Origin: Anaerostipes sp. 992a
Lineage (GTDB): Bacteria; Bacillota; Clostridia; Lachnospirales; Lachnospiraceae
DNA length: 64,000 nt
Assembly: GCF_001940245.1 (NCBI RefSeq)
Contig: NZ_MJIG01000003.1
Location: forward strand, 124,001-188,000
Direction of reading: 5' to 3'
A program made the position numbers and the translations under genes. Below, in pieces: positions 26,664 through 34,781 of the stretch. Numbering within the stretch: position 1 is the first letter of the stretch; every line of letters starts with the position of its first letter. The notes beneath the pieces were generated by a model. That model was not told the DNA's origin. It worked only from the letters and a program-made list of their open reading frames with translations, and did no database searches.

Positions 26664-27425
26664 ATGGAATTAAAGGAAATATTAAATTTTACTACAGAGA
26701 TAGGCTATCTTATGATCAGCTATGGTGCAGATATATCCCGTGTTGAGAGAGAAATCAAAGAGCTGTGTGAAGCCTATGGAGTAAGAGAGACGGATGTTTT
26801 TGCCGTACCCTCCAGTCTGATCGTTACATTGTCGGATGGAATCAATTACTGTACTAAGAGCAGAAGAATTGTTGCAAAGTGCAATGATCTGGATAAGGTG
26901 TCTAATATTATTCAATTGTGCGATTGGATGAAGGAAAAAAGACCAGATCGATTCTATGTGTTTCAGACGCTGGAGGAAATCAAGCGTCAGCCTGTTTATC
27001 CAGCCTGGGTCATTGTACTGGCTAATATTGTCATTTCGGGAACCTCTGCTGTGTTCTATGGTTCCGGATATGTGGATGGGATTTTTGCGGGAATGATAGG
27101 AGCCATCATTTATCCAGTGCAGCAAATGGTAAAAAAATTTCAGGGAAGAAGTTTATTCTTTTCCAATCTATTATGCAGCAGTATTTCTACCAGCTTTGTG
27201 GCACTTGCTATGAAATGGGGGTGGATTATCAGTCCGTCGCCGGTAATTATCGGTATTATGATTACTATGATACCAGGGATGGCCATAACCAATGGTATGC
27301 GAAATTTTATTAACGATGATTTTTTTGCAGGAATCATACAGATGCTGGAGGCGTTAAGTGCGGTTCTTGGCATTGTGGGAGGGATTTTCTTTCTGATCTT
27401 TGTTACCGATATGCCATTGTTATAA
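26664..27425 (+). CDS. Threonine/serine exporter ThrE-type, large half
   Basis: The 253-residue membrane protein has an N-terminal soluble domain starting LMISYGADISRVE, the ThrE hallmark, then at least four hydrophobic segments from residue 117. It corresponds to the first part of ThrE; the second part is the next gene. The split two-gene form is common in Firmicutes. GTG at 26661 is in frame, but ATG 26664 is the usual start. It is likely to export threonine, serine or related small molecules. Confidence 0.85.
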   Translation: MELKEILNFTTEIGYLMISYGADISRVEREIKELCEAYGVRETDVFAVPSSLIVTLSDGINYCTKSRRIVAKCNDLDKVSNIIQLCDWMKEKRPDRFYVFQTLEEIKRQPVYPAWVIVLANIVISGTSAVFYGSGYVDGIFAGMIGAIIYPVQQMVKKFQGRSLFFSNLLCSSISTSFVALAMKWGWIISPSPVIIGIMITMIPGMAITNGMRNFINDDFFAGIIQMLEALSAVLGIVGGIFFLIFVTDMPLL

Positions 27426-27439
27426 GAGAGGAGTGTAAG

Positions 27440-27910
27440 ATGGTACAGATTATTTGTGTATTTTTCTTCTGTATTGGATTTGGCATCCTGTTCCACATAC
27501 GTGGATGGAATCTTTTCTTGGGAGGCATTGGCGGCTGTCTGGCGTGGCTGACCTATCTGTTAACAGACTCCATTGGCAGAACGGATATTATGGCGTATTT
27601 TTGTGGGACGGTAGTTATGACTTTATATGCTGAAATTGCGGCATATTATCGAAAGGTTCCGGTATCCGTGTTTTTGGGGGTGGAGATGATTCCGCTTGTT
27701 CCGGGGAAAATCTTCTTTTATACGATGGTGAACTTATTTTTTGGATATGAGCGCTTCGTATATGAGAAAGGAGTGTATGCACTTCAAATTGCCGGGGTCA
27801 TTGCTATTGGAATCTTTCTTACTTCAACAGTTGTAAGGATGTATCTGCGGATGCGCAAGACTGCGAAAACATGGATAAGGTCATTGGTTGACAAAGAGGG
27901 TCGGCCTTGA
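27440..27910 (+). CDS. Threonine/serine exporter ThrE-type, small half
   Basis: The 156-residue protein has about four membrane segments (for example IICVFFFCIGFGILFHI and GGIGGCLAWLTYLL) and the EMIPLVPGKIFFYTMVN block typical of the DUF3815/ThrE C-terminal half. It starts 14 nt after the large half and probably forms one complex with it. A promoter for the next gene lies inside its 3' end. Confidence 0.82.
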   Translation: MVQIICVFFFCIGFGILFHIRGWNLFLGGIGGCLAWLTYLLTDSIGRTDIMAYFCGTVVMTLYAEIAAYYRKVPVSVFLGVEMIPLVPGKIFFYTMVNLFFGYERFVYEKGVYALQIAGVIAIGIFLTSTVVRMYLRMRKTAKTWIRSLVDKEGRP

Positions 27911-27917
27911 GTATAAT
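27888..27917 (+). promoter_or_regulatory. Promoter inside the end of the small ThrE gene
   Basis: TTGACA at 27888-27893 and TATAAT at 27912-27917 have an 18-nt spacer. It drives the next gene independently of the exporter. Confidence 0.65.
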
Positions 27918-27948
27918 ATTTTTTAGAATACTACGCAGGAGAAGAGTT

Positions 27949-28554
27949 ATGTTCAGAGGAAAGATTGTCCGTGATTCGCGGAGTTTAGGAAGTAGATTTT
28001 ATGCAGAAATTGAAGGCGAGCGTTTATTCGATGCGGAGGTACCATCTTCTCTGTCTGTTCAGAAGTTCTATTTTAAAAAGGATGGGAAGCAGGTATATCT
28101 GATTCGTTTTAATCCTTCTGAAGGAATTAAGAATGCAGCCAGAGATGGAAAAGATCGGAAGAATGATCTGTATGACATCATTAATTTCCGAAATAAACTG
28201 ATTGGAAGTATTTGTGAGCGAACGGATCACGCATTATTATCACCATGCAACTATGGAGAGATTAAGTATGGACCGATTATGTATGAAGGGTATGTACTTT
28301 GTGCAGAAGATGGTATCAAAGCCTTTATCATTGAACAGGATACAGGGAGACAGGTGGCATTGGGCGAAAAGACAGAGGAAGGATATGATCTGTACGGTCT
28401 GTCTGAGATTGCTTTAAAGGTACTCAGTATTTTTATTGTAATCGGAGAGGTGAAGACGAAACATAAGCATGCCATGGTATCTTTCGAACCGAAGAGGCCG
28501 ACCAAGAATAAAAAGATTCTCAGCAAGTATGATTGTAATTTTAAAAACAGGTAA
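27949..28554 (+). CDS. Conserved-looking protein of unknown function
   Basis: The 201-residue protein has no signal peptide. It begins MFRGKIVRDSRSLGSRFYAEIEGE, has alternating beta-rich segments, and ends in a basic tail (FEPKRPTKNKKILSKYDCNFKNR). One hydrophobic stretch, EIALKVLSIFIVIGEV near 165-180, is short for a membrane helix. AGGAGAAG 5 nt before ATG 27949 fixes the start against a TTG 42 nt upstream. It has its own promoter and lies just before the tRNA genes. No family is recognised with confidence. Confidence 0.7.
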   Translation: MFRGKIVRDSRSLGSRFYAEIEGERLFDAEVPSSLSVQKFYFKKDGKQVYLIRFNPSEGIKNAARDGKDRKNDLYDIINFRNKLIGSICERTDHALLSPCNYGEIKYGPIMYEGYVLCAEDGIKAFIIEQDTGRQVALGEKTEEGYDLYGLSEIALKVLSIFIVIGEVKTKHKHAMVSFEPKRPTKNKKILSKYDCNFKNR

Positions 28555-28617
28555 GGAAAAAGCACCATCTGCGATTTTGTCGATTTCGAAAATAATTAAA
28601 AAAATTGAAAAAAGATG

Positions 28618-28647
28618 TTGACAAACTGACAATTTTAATAGTATAAT
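28618..28647 (+). promoter_or_regulatory. Promoter of the tRNA pair
   Basis: TTGACA at 28618-28623 and TATAAT at 28642-28647 (18-nt spacer) lie 28 nt before tRNA-Arg. The 28555-28674 gap otherwise holds nothing coding. Confidence 0.8.
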
Positions 28648-28674
28648 ATTGCTGTTGTCAGATGACACAGATAA

Positions 28675-28748
28675 GTGCTCATAGCTCAGTTGGATAGAGC
28701 AATGGCCTTCTAAGCCATGTGTCCGGGGTTCGAATCCCTGTGGGCACG
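28675..28748 (+). tRNA. tRNA-Arg (anticodon TCT)
   Basis: The acceptor stem GTGCTCA pairs with TGGGCAC (one G-T pair). There is a normal D arm, an anticodon stem ATGGC/GCCAT with loop CTTCTAA giving TCT at 28709-28711, and a T arm with GGTTCGAATCC. No encoded CCA. It decodes AGA, the commonest Arg codon in these genes. Confidence 0.96.
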
Positions 28749-28751
28749 TAT

Positions 28752-28836
28752 GCGGGAATGCTGGAATTGGCAGACAGGCAAGACTAAGGATCTTGTGCGT
28801 CTTGTGCGCGTGTGGGTTCAAGTCCCATTTCCCGCA
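28752..28836 (+). tRNA. tRNA-Leu (anticodon AAG), 3' part overlaps attL
   Basis: A class II tRNA of 85 nt. The acceptor GCGGGAA pairs with TTCCCGC, the anticodon stem CAAGA/TCTTG encloses loop CTAAGGA (anticodon AAG at 28786-28788), and there is a long variable arm and a T arm GGGTTCAAGTCCC. From base 28769 on, the sequence is repeated at 38167, so this gene is the integration target of the adjacent element and its 3' part is element-derived. A34 in a bacterial tRNA-Leu is uncommon and would need deamination to inosine to read more than CUU. Confidence 0.94.
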
Positions 28837-28839
28837 GTT
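28769..28839. repeat. attL: 71-bp direct repeat in tRNA-Leu
   Basis: Identical over 71 bp to 38167-38237. It runs from the D loop of tRNA-Leu through the discriminator base into the following two T residues. Integration restored a complete tRNA gene at this end. Confidence 0.93.
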
Positions 28840-28851
28840 TCGTTTATTCTA

Positions 28852-28894
28852 AGCGGTTTTCAGTAACATTAGGTTGCTGGAAGCCGTTTTTTTG
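28852..28894 (+). terminator. Terminator after tRNA-Leu (element side)
   Basis: The stem uses AAGCGGTTTTCAGTAAC and GTTGCTGGAAGCCG with G-T pairs, then seven T residues. It replaces the original terminator, now at 38242-38270. The IS200-type left end begins in or directly after its T-tract. Confidence 0.8.
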
Positions 28895-29690
28895 TTAGGC
28901 TTTAAGCCTGTTCATCATTGTGGAGTTTCTCAGGCAGAGAAACGAAACTTTGAGGAACAAAGAAACCACCGGCTCAGCCGGTGAGTCAGCATTGCTTCAG
29001 CTTACAGTAAAAAACCTCCAATGATATAATTATGTTGGTTCGCCAACCACATAAAATCAAAGGAGGTTATCCAAATGGATATTAGTAGTTTATCACATAC
29101 AAAATGGAATTGTAAGTATCATATTGTTTTTGCACCAAAATATAGAAGAAAAGTGGCATACGGAAAGTTAAAACAAGATATAGCTAATATTCTGAGTATG
29201 CTATGCAAAAGAAAAGGTGTAGAAATAGTGGAGGCAGAAATCTGTCCAGATCATGTACATATGCTGGTGAGGATTCCGCCAAGTATAAGTGTTTCAAGTT
29301 TTGTAGGGTATTTAAAGGGAAAAAGTACACTCATGATATTCGAACGACATGCAAATTTAAAGTATAAATATGGAAATAGACATTTCTGGTGTCGAGGATA
29401 TTATGTAGATACTGTAGGGAAGAATGCAAAGAAAATACAAGAGTATATTCAAAATCAGTTAAAAGAGGATTTAGAATATGATCAAATGACACTAAAAGAG
29501 TATATTGACCCGTTTACGGGTGAGCCAGTAAAAGCAAATAAATAAAATGAGCCCTTTAGGGCTCCATAGGTAAATGATGTTGCAGTTGGCGAACCATTCG
29601 ATGAGTCTTTAGACTCTAGTGCCGGTAATTTGCCCTTATAGGGCAAGTACAAACCACCGGCTGAGCCGGTGGTTGTGATTTATGCACTAG
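28893..29690 (+). mobile_element. IS200-type insertion sequence
   Basis: A single HUH transposase gene is flanked by structured ends and has no accessory tnpB. The left end starts at GTTAGGCTTTAAGCC and contains GAGAAACGAAACTTTGAGG (28937-28955) and a small hairpin, ACCGGCTCAGCCGGT. The right end carries a larger version of the same palindrome (CCACCGGCT/GAGCCGGTGG, about 29654-29673). Exact cut sites cannot be set from one copy; about 0.8 kb is the usual size. A second, solitary left end lies at 57292-57377. Confidence 0.82.
29075..29545 (+). CDS. tnpA: IS200/IS605-family transposase TnpA
   Basis: The 156-residue Y1 HUH transposase cuts and joins single-stranded DNA at hairpin ends. It begins LSHTKWNCKYHIVFAPKYRRK, the IS200 signature. 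The HUH motif (DHVHML) is near residue 66 and the catalytic Tyr lies in the RGYYVDTVG segment near 110-116. AAAGGAGG precedes the ATG. Length and motifs are intact, so the copy could be active. Confidence 0.93.
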   Translation: MDISSLSHTKWNCKYHIVFAPKYRRKVAYGKLKQDIANILSMLCKRKGVEIVEAEICPDHVHMLVRIPPSISVSSFVGYLKGKSTLMIFERHANLKYKYGNRHFWCRGYYVDTVGKNAKKIQEYIQNQLKEDLEYDQMTLKEYIDPFTGEPVKANK

Positions 29691-29739
29691 ATTATCGGTT
29701 GAAAAACAATATAGTCTTGTGCGTAAGGAGGGCAAAAGA

Positions 29740-30705
29740 ATGGCACGAAAACGAATAAAAATATCCAATAATGAAGGTATCATAACTTTAGAAGAGGCTT
29801 TTTCTAATTTTATCCGAAAATCAAACGTTAAGAATCTTTCCAGCGAGACGATAAAAACATACCGATATGCAATCGAAGTATTTTTTGAGTTTGCGGGAGA
29901 TTCAAATCTGGTAAGCGAGATAACAAGAGATACAATAGATGATTACATTATATGGCTACAAGAGCATAAAGAAATTAAAGATACAACAATTGTTACATAT
30001 ATTAGGCATTTAAGGGCATACTTATATTTTTGCATGGATTCTGGCTATGTAAAAAAATTTAGGATATGCTTACCAAAATACAACAAGGAAATCAAAGAAA
30101 CGTATACGGATGATGAATTGAAACGATTGCTGAAAAAGCCAGATGTTAATAAATGCTCATTTGTGGAGTATCGGACATGGGTATTCGAGAACTATCTACT
30201 TGCCACTGGTAACCGAATTTCTACGGCTTTAAACCTAAAGATAAAGGATATAGATTTTTCTAGTGGTGTGATTATCCTTAGAAAAACCAAAAGTAGAAAG
30301 CAACAAATAATACCATTATCAGATACTCTGGCAGATGTGTTAACGGAATATCTTGTGTATAGAGATGGGAGTGGGGATGATTACGTATTTTGCAATGAAT
30401 TTGGAGAACATTGCGCAAGTAGAACATATCAACAAGCCGTATCCCGTTACAACATTAAGCGGAATGTCAATAAGACATCATGTCATTTGTTCCGTCATAC
30501 GTTTGCAAAGAAGTGGATTCTTAACGGTGGGGACATCTTCCGGCTACAAAAAATTCTTGGACATTCGTCAATTGATATCGTCAAAGAATACGTAAATATG
30601 TTCTCGTGTGATTTACAGATGGGCTTCTCTGACTTTAACCCTTTAGACACGCTGGCAAACACAAGCAGAACAAAGATAAAGATGGGTGGTGCTGGCAGAT
30701 GTTAA
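29740..30705 (+). CDS. int: Tyrosine recombinase/integrase of the element
   Basis: The 321-residue protein has an N-terminal SAM-like core-binding domain (about 10-110) and a catalytic domain with GNRISTALNL (first Arg, near 162), HLFRHTFAKKW (HxxR, near 251-261), LGHSSIDIVKEYVNM (final His box and Tyr, near 279-293). It should recombine the tRNA-Leu attachment site and so excise or integrate the element. GTG at 29719 is in frame, but AAGGAGG at 29725-29731 serves ATG 29740. The stop overlaps the start of the next small gene by 7 nt. No excisionase-like gene is recognised. Confidence 0.93.
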   Translation: MARKRIKISNNEGIITLEEAFSNFIRKSNVKNLSSETIKTYRYAIEVFFEFAGDSNLVSEITRDTIDDYIIWLQEHKEIKDTTIVTYIRHLRAYLYFCMDSGYVKKFRICLPKYNKEIKETYTDDELKRLLKKPDVNKCSFVEYRTWVFENYLLATGNRISTALNLKIKDIDFSSGVIILRKTKSRKQQIIPLSDTLADVLTEYLVYRDGSGDDYVFCNEFGEHCASRTYQQAVSRYNIKRNVNKTSCHLFRHTFAKKWILNGGDIFRLQKILGHSSIDIVKEYVNMFSCDLQMGFSDFNPLDTLANTSRTKIKMGGAGRC

Positions 30706-30992
30706 AGAAGATTGATGTTGATGAGTTATTGGATATTATAAAAAAGGAAAAGAGAACGGAAATCAAGTTTTTTGTTAATGGTAAGGATATCTCTGGTTAT
30801 GATTTGGTACTGGAACGGGCTTATATAGCCGATGATGCTATAGTGCTACGTATAGAAAAAGCAACATTAGAGGTAGCAATAAGGTTTTCTCATATTGCCA
30901 GTATTTGGCTTGAAGATAGGCTAAAAACCGTAATTACCGATATAAAAAATGACGAAGCATATGAAATATTCTTTTTATTTGGTGGGGTGTGA
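30699..30992 (+). CDS. Small protein of unknown function, coupled to integrase
   Basis: The 97-residue soluble protein has a lysine-rich N-terminal helix (LKKIDVDELLDIIKKEKRTEIKF) followed by beta-type segments (DAIVLRIEKATLEVAIRF). The start overlaps the integrase stop, so it is translated from the same mRNA. The position is where excisionases or directionality factors sometimes lie, but the sequence shows no clear helix-turn-helix. No family is recognised. Confidence 0.65.
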   Translation: MLKKIDVDELLDIIKKEKRTEIKFFVNGKDISGYDLVLERAYIADDAIVLRIEKATLEVAIRFSHIASIWLEDRLKTVITDIKNDEAYEIFFLFGGV

Positions 30993-30994
30993 AA

Positions 30995-31270
30995 ATGAAT
31001 AGGAAGAAAGCATTAAAAGCAACGTCAGAGGCTCTAGCAGAGTTTGTAATTGAACATGATGCAATGATTGATTACTACATTGGTAAAGGTGCTAAAATGG
31101 ATTTAAAGGCTGATATTGAGCGTGTACAGCGTGTATATCCGTTTGTTACTGATGTTTTCGTGCGTGGTGATTACGCACTTATTAAAACGGTGTTACCAGA
31201 AATTAGGTTGCTTGCATATCGAAGGTACAACGAGGACGGCTGGTATCATCTTATTATAAAAATTAAATAA
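30995..31270 (+). CDS. Small protein of unknown function
   Basis: The 91-residue protein is basic at the start (MNRKKALKATSEALAEFVIEHD) and has a mixed alpha/beta pattern. GTG at 30989 is in frame, but ATG 30995 has GGTGGGG 7 nt before it. It is the third gene of the integrase transcript, which ended at the hairpin later split by the IS1182-type element. Function unknown. Confidence 0.62.
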   Translation: MNRKKALKATSEALAEFVIEHDAMIDYYIGKGAKMDLKADIERVQRVYPFVTDVFVRGDYALIKTVLPEIRLLAYRRYNEDGWYHLIIKIK

Positions 31271-31280
31271 ATAATACGGA

Positions 31281-31303
31281 AGAGAAGGATATATTCCTTC
31301 TCT
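31281..31303. repeat. Left target duplication of the IS1182-type element (terminator hairpin)
   Basis: The 23-bp sequence AGAGAAGGA-TATAT-TCCTTCTCT is itself a hairpin and is repeated exactly at 32904-32926. The IS ends are ambiguous by one base, so the duplication is 21-23 bp. The original site was the terminator of the integrase transcript; this copy no longer has the following T-tract. Confidence 0.88.
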
Positions 31304-32808
31304 CAGACTGTAGACAAAGTTGGTGCTGGAGATAATCTCCAGCACCACTTTTCTTTGAAAAATGACTTTTCTTTTAATAACCGCCAAATATTATGGATGG
31401 TTGAGATTCTTTCTTCCCTTTTGGCCAGTATCCTGGCCAGTTTTTTCAGGTTCATACATGCAAAAGTAAGCCCCGCTTTCATCTCCATCCGGGCTTTTCC
31501 TATGTATTGTGTATAACGAAATCCATGCTGCTCTTTGGCTGTTCCGAAAATCCTCTCGATTGTCTCCTTTCTTAAGTCATATATCTGTTTATTGCCAAGT
31601 GTATGCCTGATGTCCTCTGCTTTCTCCATATATTCTTCCCACACATGGCGGGTGATCACTTTTATATGTTCTTTGCTTTCCGTACATCTATGAAGATTTG
31701 GACAACTGGCACATATTTCTCCGCAGCTTACGTATTCCCTATAACCCTCCCTGTTTGTCGTATGATAGGATAATATATGGTTTTCCGGACATATATAGCA
31801 GTCATAATACTCATCATATACATACTCATATTTTCGGAAAAAACCTTCCTTTGTCATTGGCCTTTTGTATGGGAACAGCGGCTCGATACCATCTTCTAAC
31901 AACTCATGGGCGATTGCTGGTGTACGATAACCGGCATCTGCTATGATCATAGCCGGTGAATAGATCTTTATCTTGTCATAAAGTGTTTTGAATGTCCGGC
32001 TGTCATGTTCATTCCCCGGATGAATGCTGTATTCCAGGATCCAGCCATGTTTATCACAAGCTGTTTCCACTGCATAGGCAAAAACATGTTTATGCTCGCC
32101 TTTACGAAACCAGCCGCTTTCCGGATCACTGATACTGCATTTCTGCGTTTTAATTCCTTCTGGAATTTCTTCTTCCTTTGTATTATCACCGCTCCCGCTG
32201 CCGGATGGGGGATCATTTTTGTCTTTTTCTTTCAAAGGCTTTTTCCCATGCGCTTCACGATCCCTGGATATTTCCTTCTGTAGTTTCTCTTCATACCAAA
32301 GGGCCTGTTCCTGTGCAACTCTTTTTCGCATTTTTTTGCTGTTTGCACATGCTTTCACATGAGTGGAATCCACAAAGATCTGATCGGTGTCCACCAGTTT
32401 AAATTTCATGCAGTCTTCCAATATTTTTGCAAAGATCTGCTCAAAAAGATCTGTGTCCTTAAAACGGCGTGTATAGTTTTTTCCAAAGGTTGAAAAATGT
32501 GGTACCGGATCCATCATGTCTAATCCAAGGAACCATCTGTAAGCAACGTTTACTTCAATCTCCTTGATAGTCTGTCTCATACTTTTAATTCCATAAAGGT
32601 ATTGAATAAAAGGAATTTTGATCAGCATAACAGGATCCATGCTGGGTCTTCCATTATCAGAACAGTATTTTTCTTCTACAAGATCATAGATAAAAGTCCA
32701 GTCGATGGCTTTATCAATCAAACGCAGCATATGGTTTTGAGGAACCATGTCATCCATACAGAACATCATCATCTGTTCCCTTTTTTTGTCTGCATTTTTT
32801 GTCATCAT
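31303..32808 (-). CDS. IS1182-family DDE transposase
   Basis: The roughly 501-residue transposase has the IS1182 layout: N-terminal domain (MVPQNHMLRLIDKAIDWTF, GRPSMDPVMLIKIPFIQYLYGI), first catalytic Asp in IFVDSTHVKA, second Asp in MIIADAGYRT, a cysteine cluster (CGEICASCPNLHRC) near 390, and ETIERIFGTAKEQHG with the catalytic Glu. An in-frame GTG gives three extra residues; ATG 32808 follows AAGGCGG. The TGA stop uses the outermost bases of the element, so the gene runs to the very end. It appears intact. Confidence 0.93.
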   Translation of the reverse strand: MMTKNADKKREQMMMFCMDDMVPQNHMLRLIDKAIDWTFIYDLVEEKYCSDNGRPSMDPVMLIKIPFIQYLYGIKSMRQTIKEIEVNVAYRWFLGLDMMDPVPHFSTFGKNYTRRFKDTDLFEQIFAKILEDCMKFKLVDTDQIFVDSTHVKACANSKKMRKRVAQEQALWYEEKLQKEISRDREAHGKKPLKEKDKNDPPSGSGSGDNTKEEEIPEGIKTQKCSISDPESGWFRKGEHKHVFAYAVETACDKHGWILEYSIHPGNEHDSRTFKTLYDKIKIYSPAMIIADAGYRTPAIAHELLEDGIEPLFPYKRPMTKEGFFRKYEYVYDEYYDCYICPENHILSYHTTNREGYREYVSCGEICASCPNLHRCTESKEHIKVITRHVWEEYMEKAEDIRHTLGNKQIYDLRKETIERIFGTAKEQHGFRYTQYIGKARMEMKAGLTFACMNLKKLARILAKREERISTIHNIWRLLKEKSFFKEKWCWRLSPAPTLSTV

Positions 32809-32903
32809 AAAAAACACCGCCTTTCTGATATTTCAATTATATCAGAAAAACGGTCGTAAACATAGAAAAGCCCGGCTTTCGCCGGGACTTTGTCTACAGT
32901 CTG
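31304..32903 (-). mobile_element. IS1182-type insertion sequence, 1.6 kb
   Basis: The terminal inverted repeats are 17 bp and perfect: CAGACTGTAGACAAAGT at 31304-31320 and its complement at 32887-32903. They may extend by one base if T31303 and A32904 are included. One transposase gene on the minus strand fills the element. It sits inside a terminator hairpin, which is duplicated on both sides. Confidence 0.92.
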
Positions 32904-32931
32904 AGAGAAGGATATATTCCTTCTCTTTTTG
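32904..32931 (+). repeat. Right target duplication of the IS1182-type element with terminator T-tract
   Basis: An exact copy of 31281-31303, here followed by TTTTT, so this half remains a working terminator shape. The group II intron begins immediately after the T-tract. Confidence 0.86.
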
Positions 32932-34781
32932 TTTGCGCGCCATGGGCGCGCTCTAACGGGTGAAAGTCCCGAACACGCCTAGGCAACGAGGAAGTGTATA
33001 GCCGAACAGCAAGGGTGTCCATCGTGAGGTGGAATCTGAAGGAAGCTGTAAGCAAACTCTTGGTCCGACGGACAGAAATCACATATAAGGCTCGGAAATA
33101 CGGATAAGTCTGCAAAAGGAGATGAAGTCCAAAAGTTGCTGGAAGTACGAGTAAATGTGGCGGATAGATGAGAGGAAAGAGCGTGCACCTTAAGCGTGGA
33201 GGTCTCACAGAGGTATCATCAGCCTAGTAACAACGAACTGTGAGAAATCAGCCGAGCCCATAGTAGTGAAGAAGTCTCTGTAATGGGGATGGAGTGAAGG
33301 GGCGAACAATCAATCAGTTTGAGTATGTCTCGTATTGCAGAAATGACAACATCTGCCGTAACCAATCGGGTAAAAGATGGTCAAATCAAGCGAGACGGAA
33401 AGGAAAGAACGCATGGACACAAGTAATCTAATGGAGCAGATATTATCTAGTGATAATCTCAACAGAGCATATCTGCAAGTCGTACGAAACAAAGGTGCAG
33501 AGGGAGTGGACGGAATGAAGTACACAGAACTCAAGGAACATCTTGCAAAGAACGGCGAAATCATCAAGGAACAGTTGAGGACAAGAAAATACAAACCTCA
33601 ACCAGTACGAAGAGTGGAGATACCAAAGCCTGATGGTGGTGTCAGAAACCTAGGAGTACCAACGGTAACAGACAGATTTGTACAACAAGCCATTGCACAG
33701 GTACTAACACCAATCTATGAGGAACAATTCCATGACCACAGTTATGGATTCAGACCGAATAGGTGTGCACAACAAGCAATCCTAACAGCACTTGATATGA
33801 TGAATGATGGTAATGATTGGATTGTAGACATTGACTTGGAAAAGTTCTTTGACACAGTAAATCATGACAAGCTGATGACCTTAATTGGAAGAACAATCAA
33901 GGATGGAGATGTCATCTCCATTGTGAGAAAGTATCTTGTCAGTGGAATTATGATTGATGATGAGTATGAAGACTCTGTAATAGGAACACCGCAAGGAGGA
34001 AATCTTTCTCCGCTATTAGCGAATATCATGCTCAATGAACTTGACAAAGAAATGGAAAAGCGAGGGCTCAATTTCGCGAGATATGCGGATGACTGTATCA
34101 TTATGGTTGGGAGTGAAATGTCTGCAAATCGAGTAATGAGAAATATCTCTCGATTCATTGAGGAGAAACTAGGGCTTAAGGTCAACATGACAAAGAGTAA
34201 AGTGGATAAACCGCAAGGACTCAAATACCTTGGATTTGGATTCTATTTTGATTCAAGAGCACACCAATACAAGGCGAAGCCACATGCAAAATCAGTTGAG
34301 AAGTTCAAGAAGAGGATGAAGGAACTCACCTGTCGTAGCTGGGGTGTAAGCAACAGCTACAAAGTGGAGAAACTCAATCAACTTATCAGAGGATGGGTTA
34401 ACTACTTCAAGATAGGGAGTATGAAACATCTGTGCAGGGAAATGGATAAACATATCCGATTCAGACTTCGTATGTGTATATGGAAACAATGGAAAACACC
34501 ACAAAACAGGGCAAAGAATTTAATGAAACTAGGCGTGCCCCAATGGGCAGCAAAGCGAACATCCTACGCTAAAGGGTTCGCAAGAGTATGTCGAGGTTCA
34601 GATGTATGCCAAGCTATAAGCAATAAGAGACTAACCTCATTCGGATTAGTCTCAATGTTAGATTACTACACCGAAAGGTGTGTTACTTGTTAAGTTGATT
34701 GAACCGCCGTGTACCGAACGGTACGCACGGTGGTGTGAGAGGTCGGAATTTCTCAATCAAGAGAAATTCCTCCTACTCGAT
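32931..34781 (+). mobile_element. Group II intron with reverse transcriptase
   Basis: The ribozyme 5' part begins close to 32931 with a GC-rich hairpin (GCGCGCC-ATG-GGCGCGC, 32935-32951) and extends about 430 nt before the reverse-transcriptase gene. Domain V is seen at about 34697-34730 (GAACCGCCGTGTACC, GAAC loop, GGTACGCACGGTGG). Domain VI follows as GGAATTTCTC/GAGAAATTCC with a likely branch A in CCTACTCG, giving a 3' end near 34781. It sits directly after a terminator hairpin and T-tract, the placement typical of class IIC introns. The exact class was not modelled. Confidence 0.88.
33413..34693 (+). CDS. ltrA: Group II intron reverse transcriptase/maturase
   Basis: The roughly 426-residue protein has RT motifs in order: NKGAEGVDGM, RRVEIPKPDGGVRNLGVPTV, YGFRPNR, VDIDLEKFFDTVNHDKL, GTPQGGNLSPLLANI, FARYADDCIIM (catalytic YADD) and KYLGFGF. 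A maturase (X) region with LNQLIRGWVNYFKIG follows. There is no clear C-terminal HNH endonuclease, as in IIC-type proteins. ATG 33377 is in frame 12 codons upstream, but ATG 33413 has an AAGGAAAG site. It is needed for splicing and retrohoming of the surrounding intron. It appears intact. Confidence 0.93.
   Translation: MDTSNLMEQILSSDNLNRAYLQVVRNKGAEGVDGMKYTELKEHLAKNGEIIKEQLRTRKYKPQPVRRVEIPKPDGGVRNLGVPTVTDRFVQQAIAQVLTPIYEEQFHDHSYGFRPNRCAQQAILTALDMMNDGNDWIVDIDLEKFFDTVNHDKLMTLIGRTIKDGDVISIVRKYLVSGIMIDDEYEDSVIGTPQGGNLSPLLANIMLNELDKEMEKRGLNFARYADDCIIMVGSEMSANRVMRNISRFIEEKLGLKVNMTKSKVDKPQGLKYLGFGFYFDSRAHQYKAKPHAKSVEKFKKRMKELTCRSWGVSNSYKVEKLNQLIRGWVNYFKIGSMKHLCREMDKHIRFRLRMCIWKQWKTPQNRAKNLMKLGVPQWAAKRTSYAKGFARVCRGSDVCQAISNKRLTSFGLVSMLDYYTERCVTC

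Noticed and set aside
28414-28821. Minus-strand frame across the two tRNA genes
   Set aside because: It overlaps two well-formed tRNA genes and their promoter; the similar frame at 38043-38390 exists only because of the att repeat.
31698-32402. Plus-strand open frames opposite the IS1182-type transposase
   Set aside because: They have no ribosome sites and are antisense to an intact transposase with all motifs.
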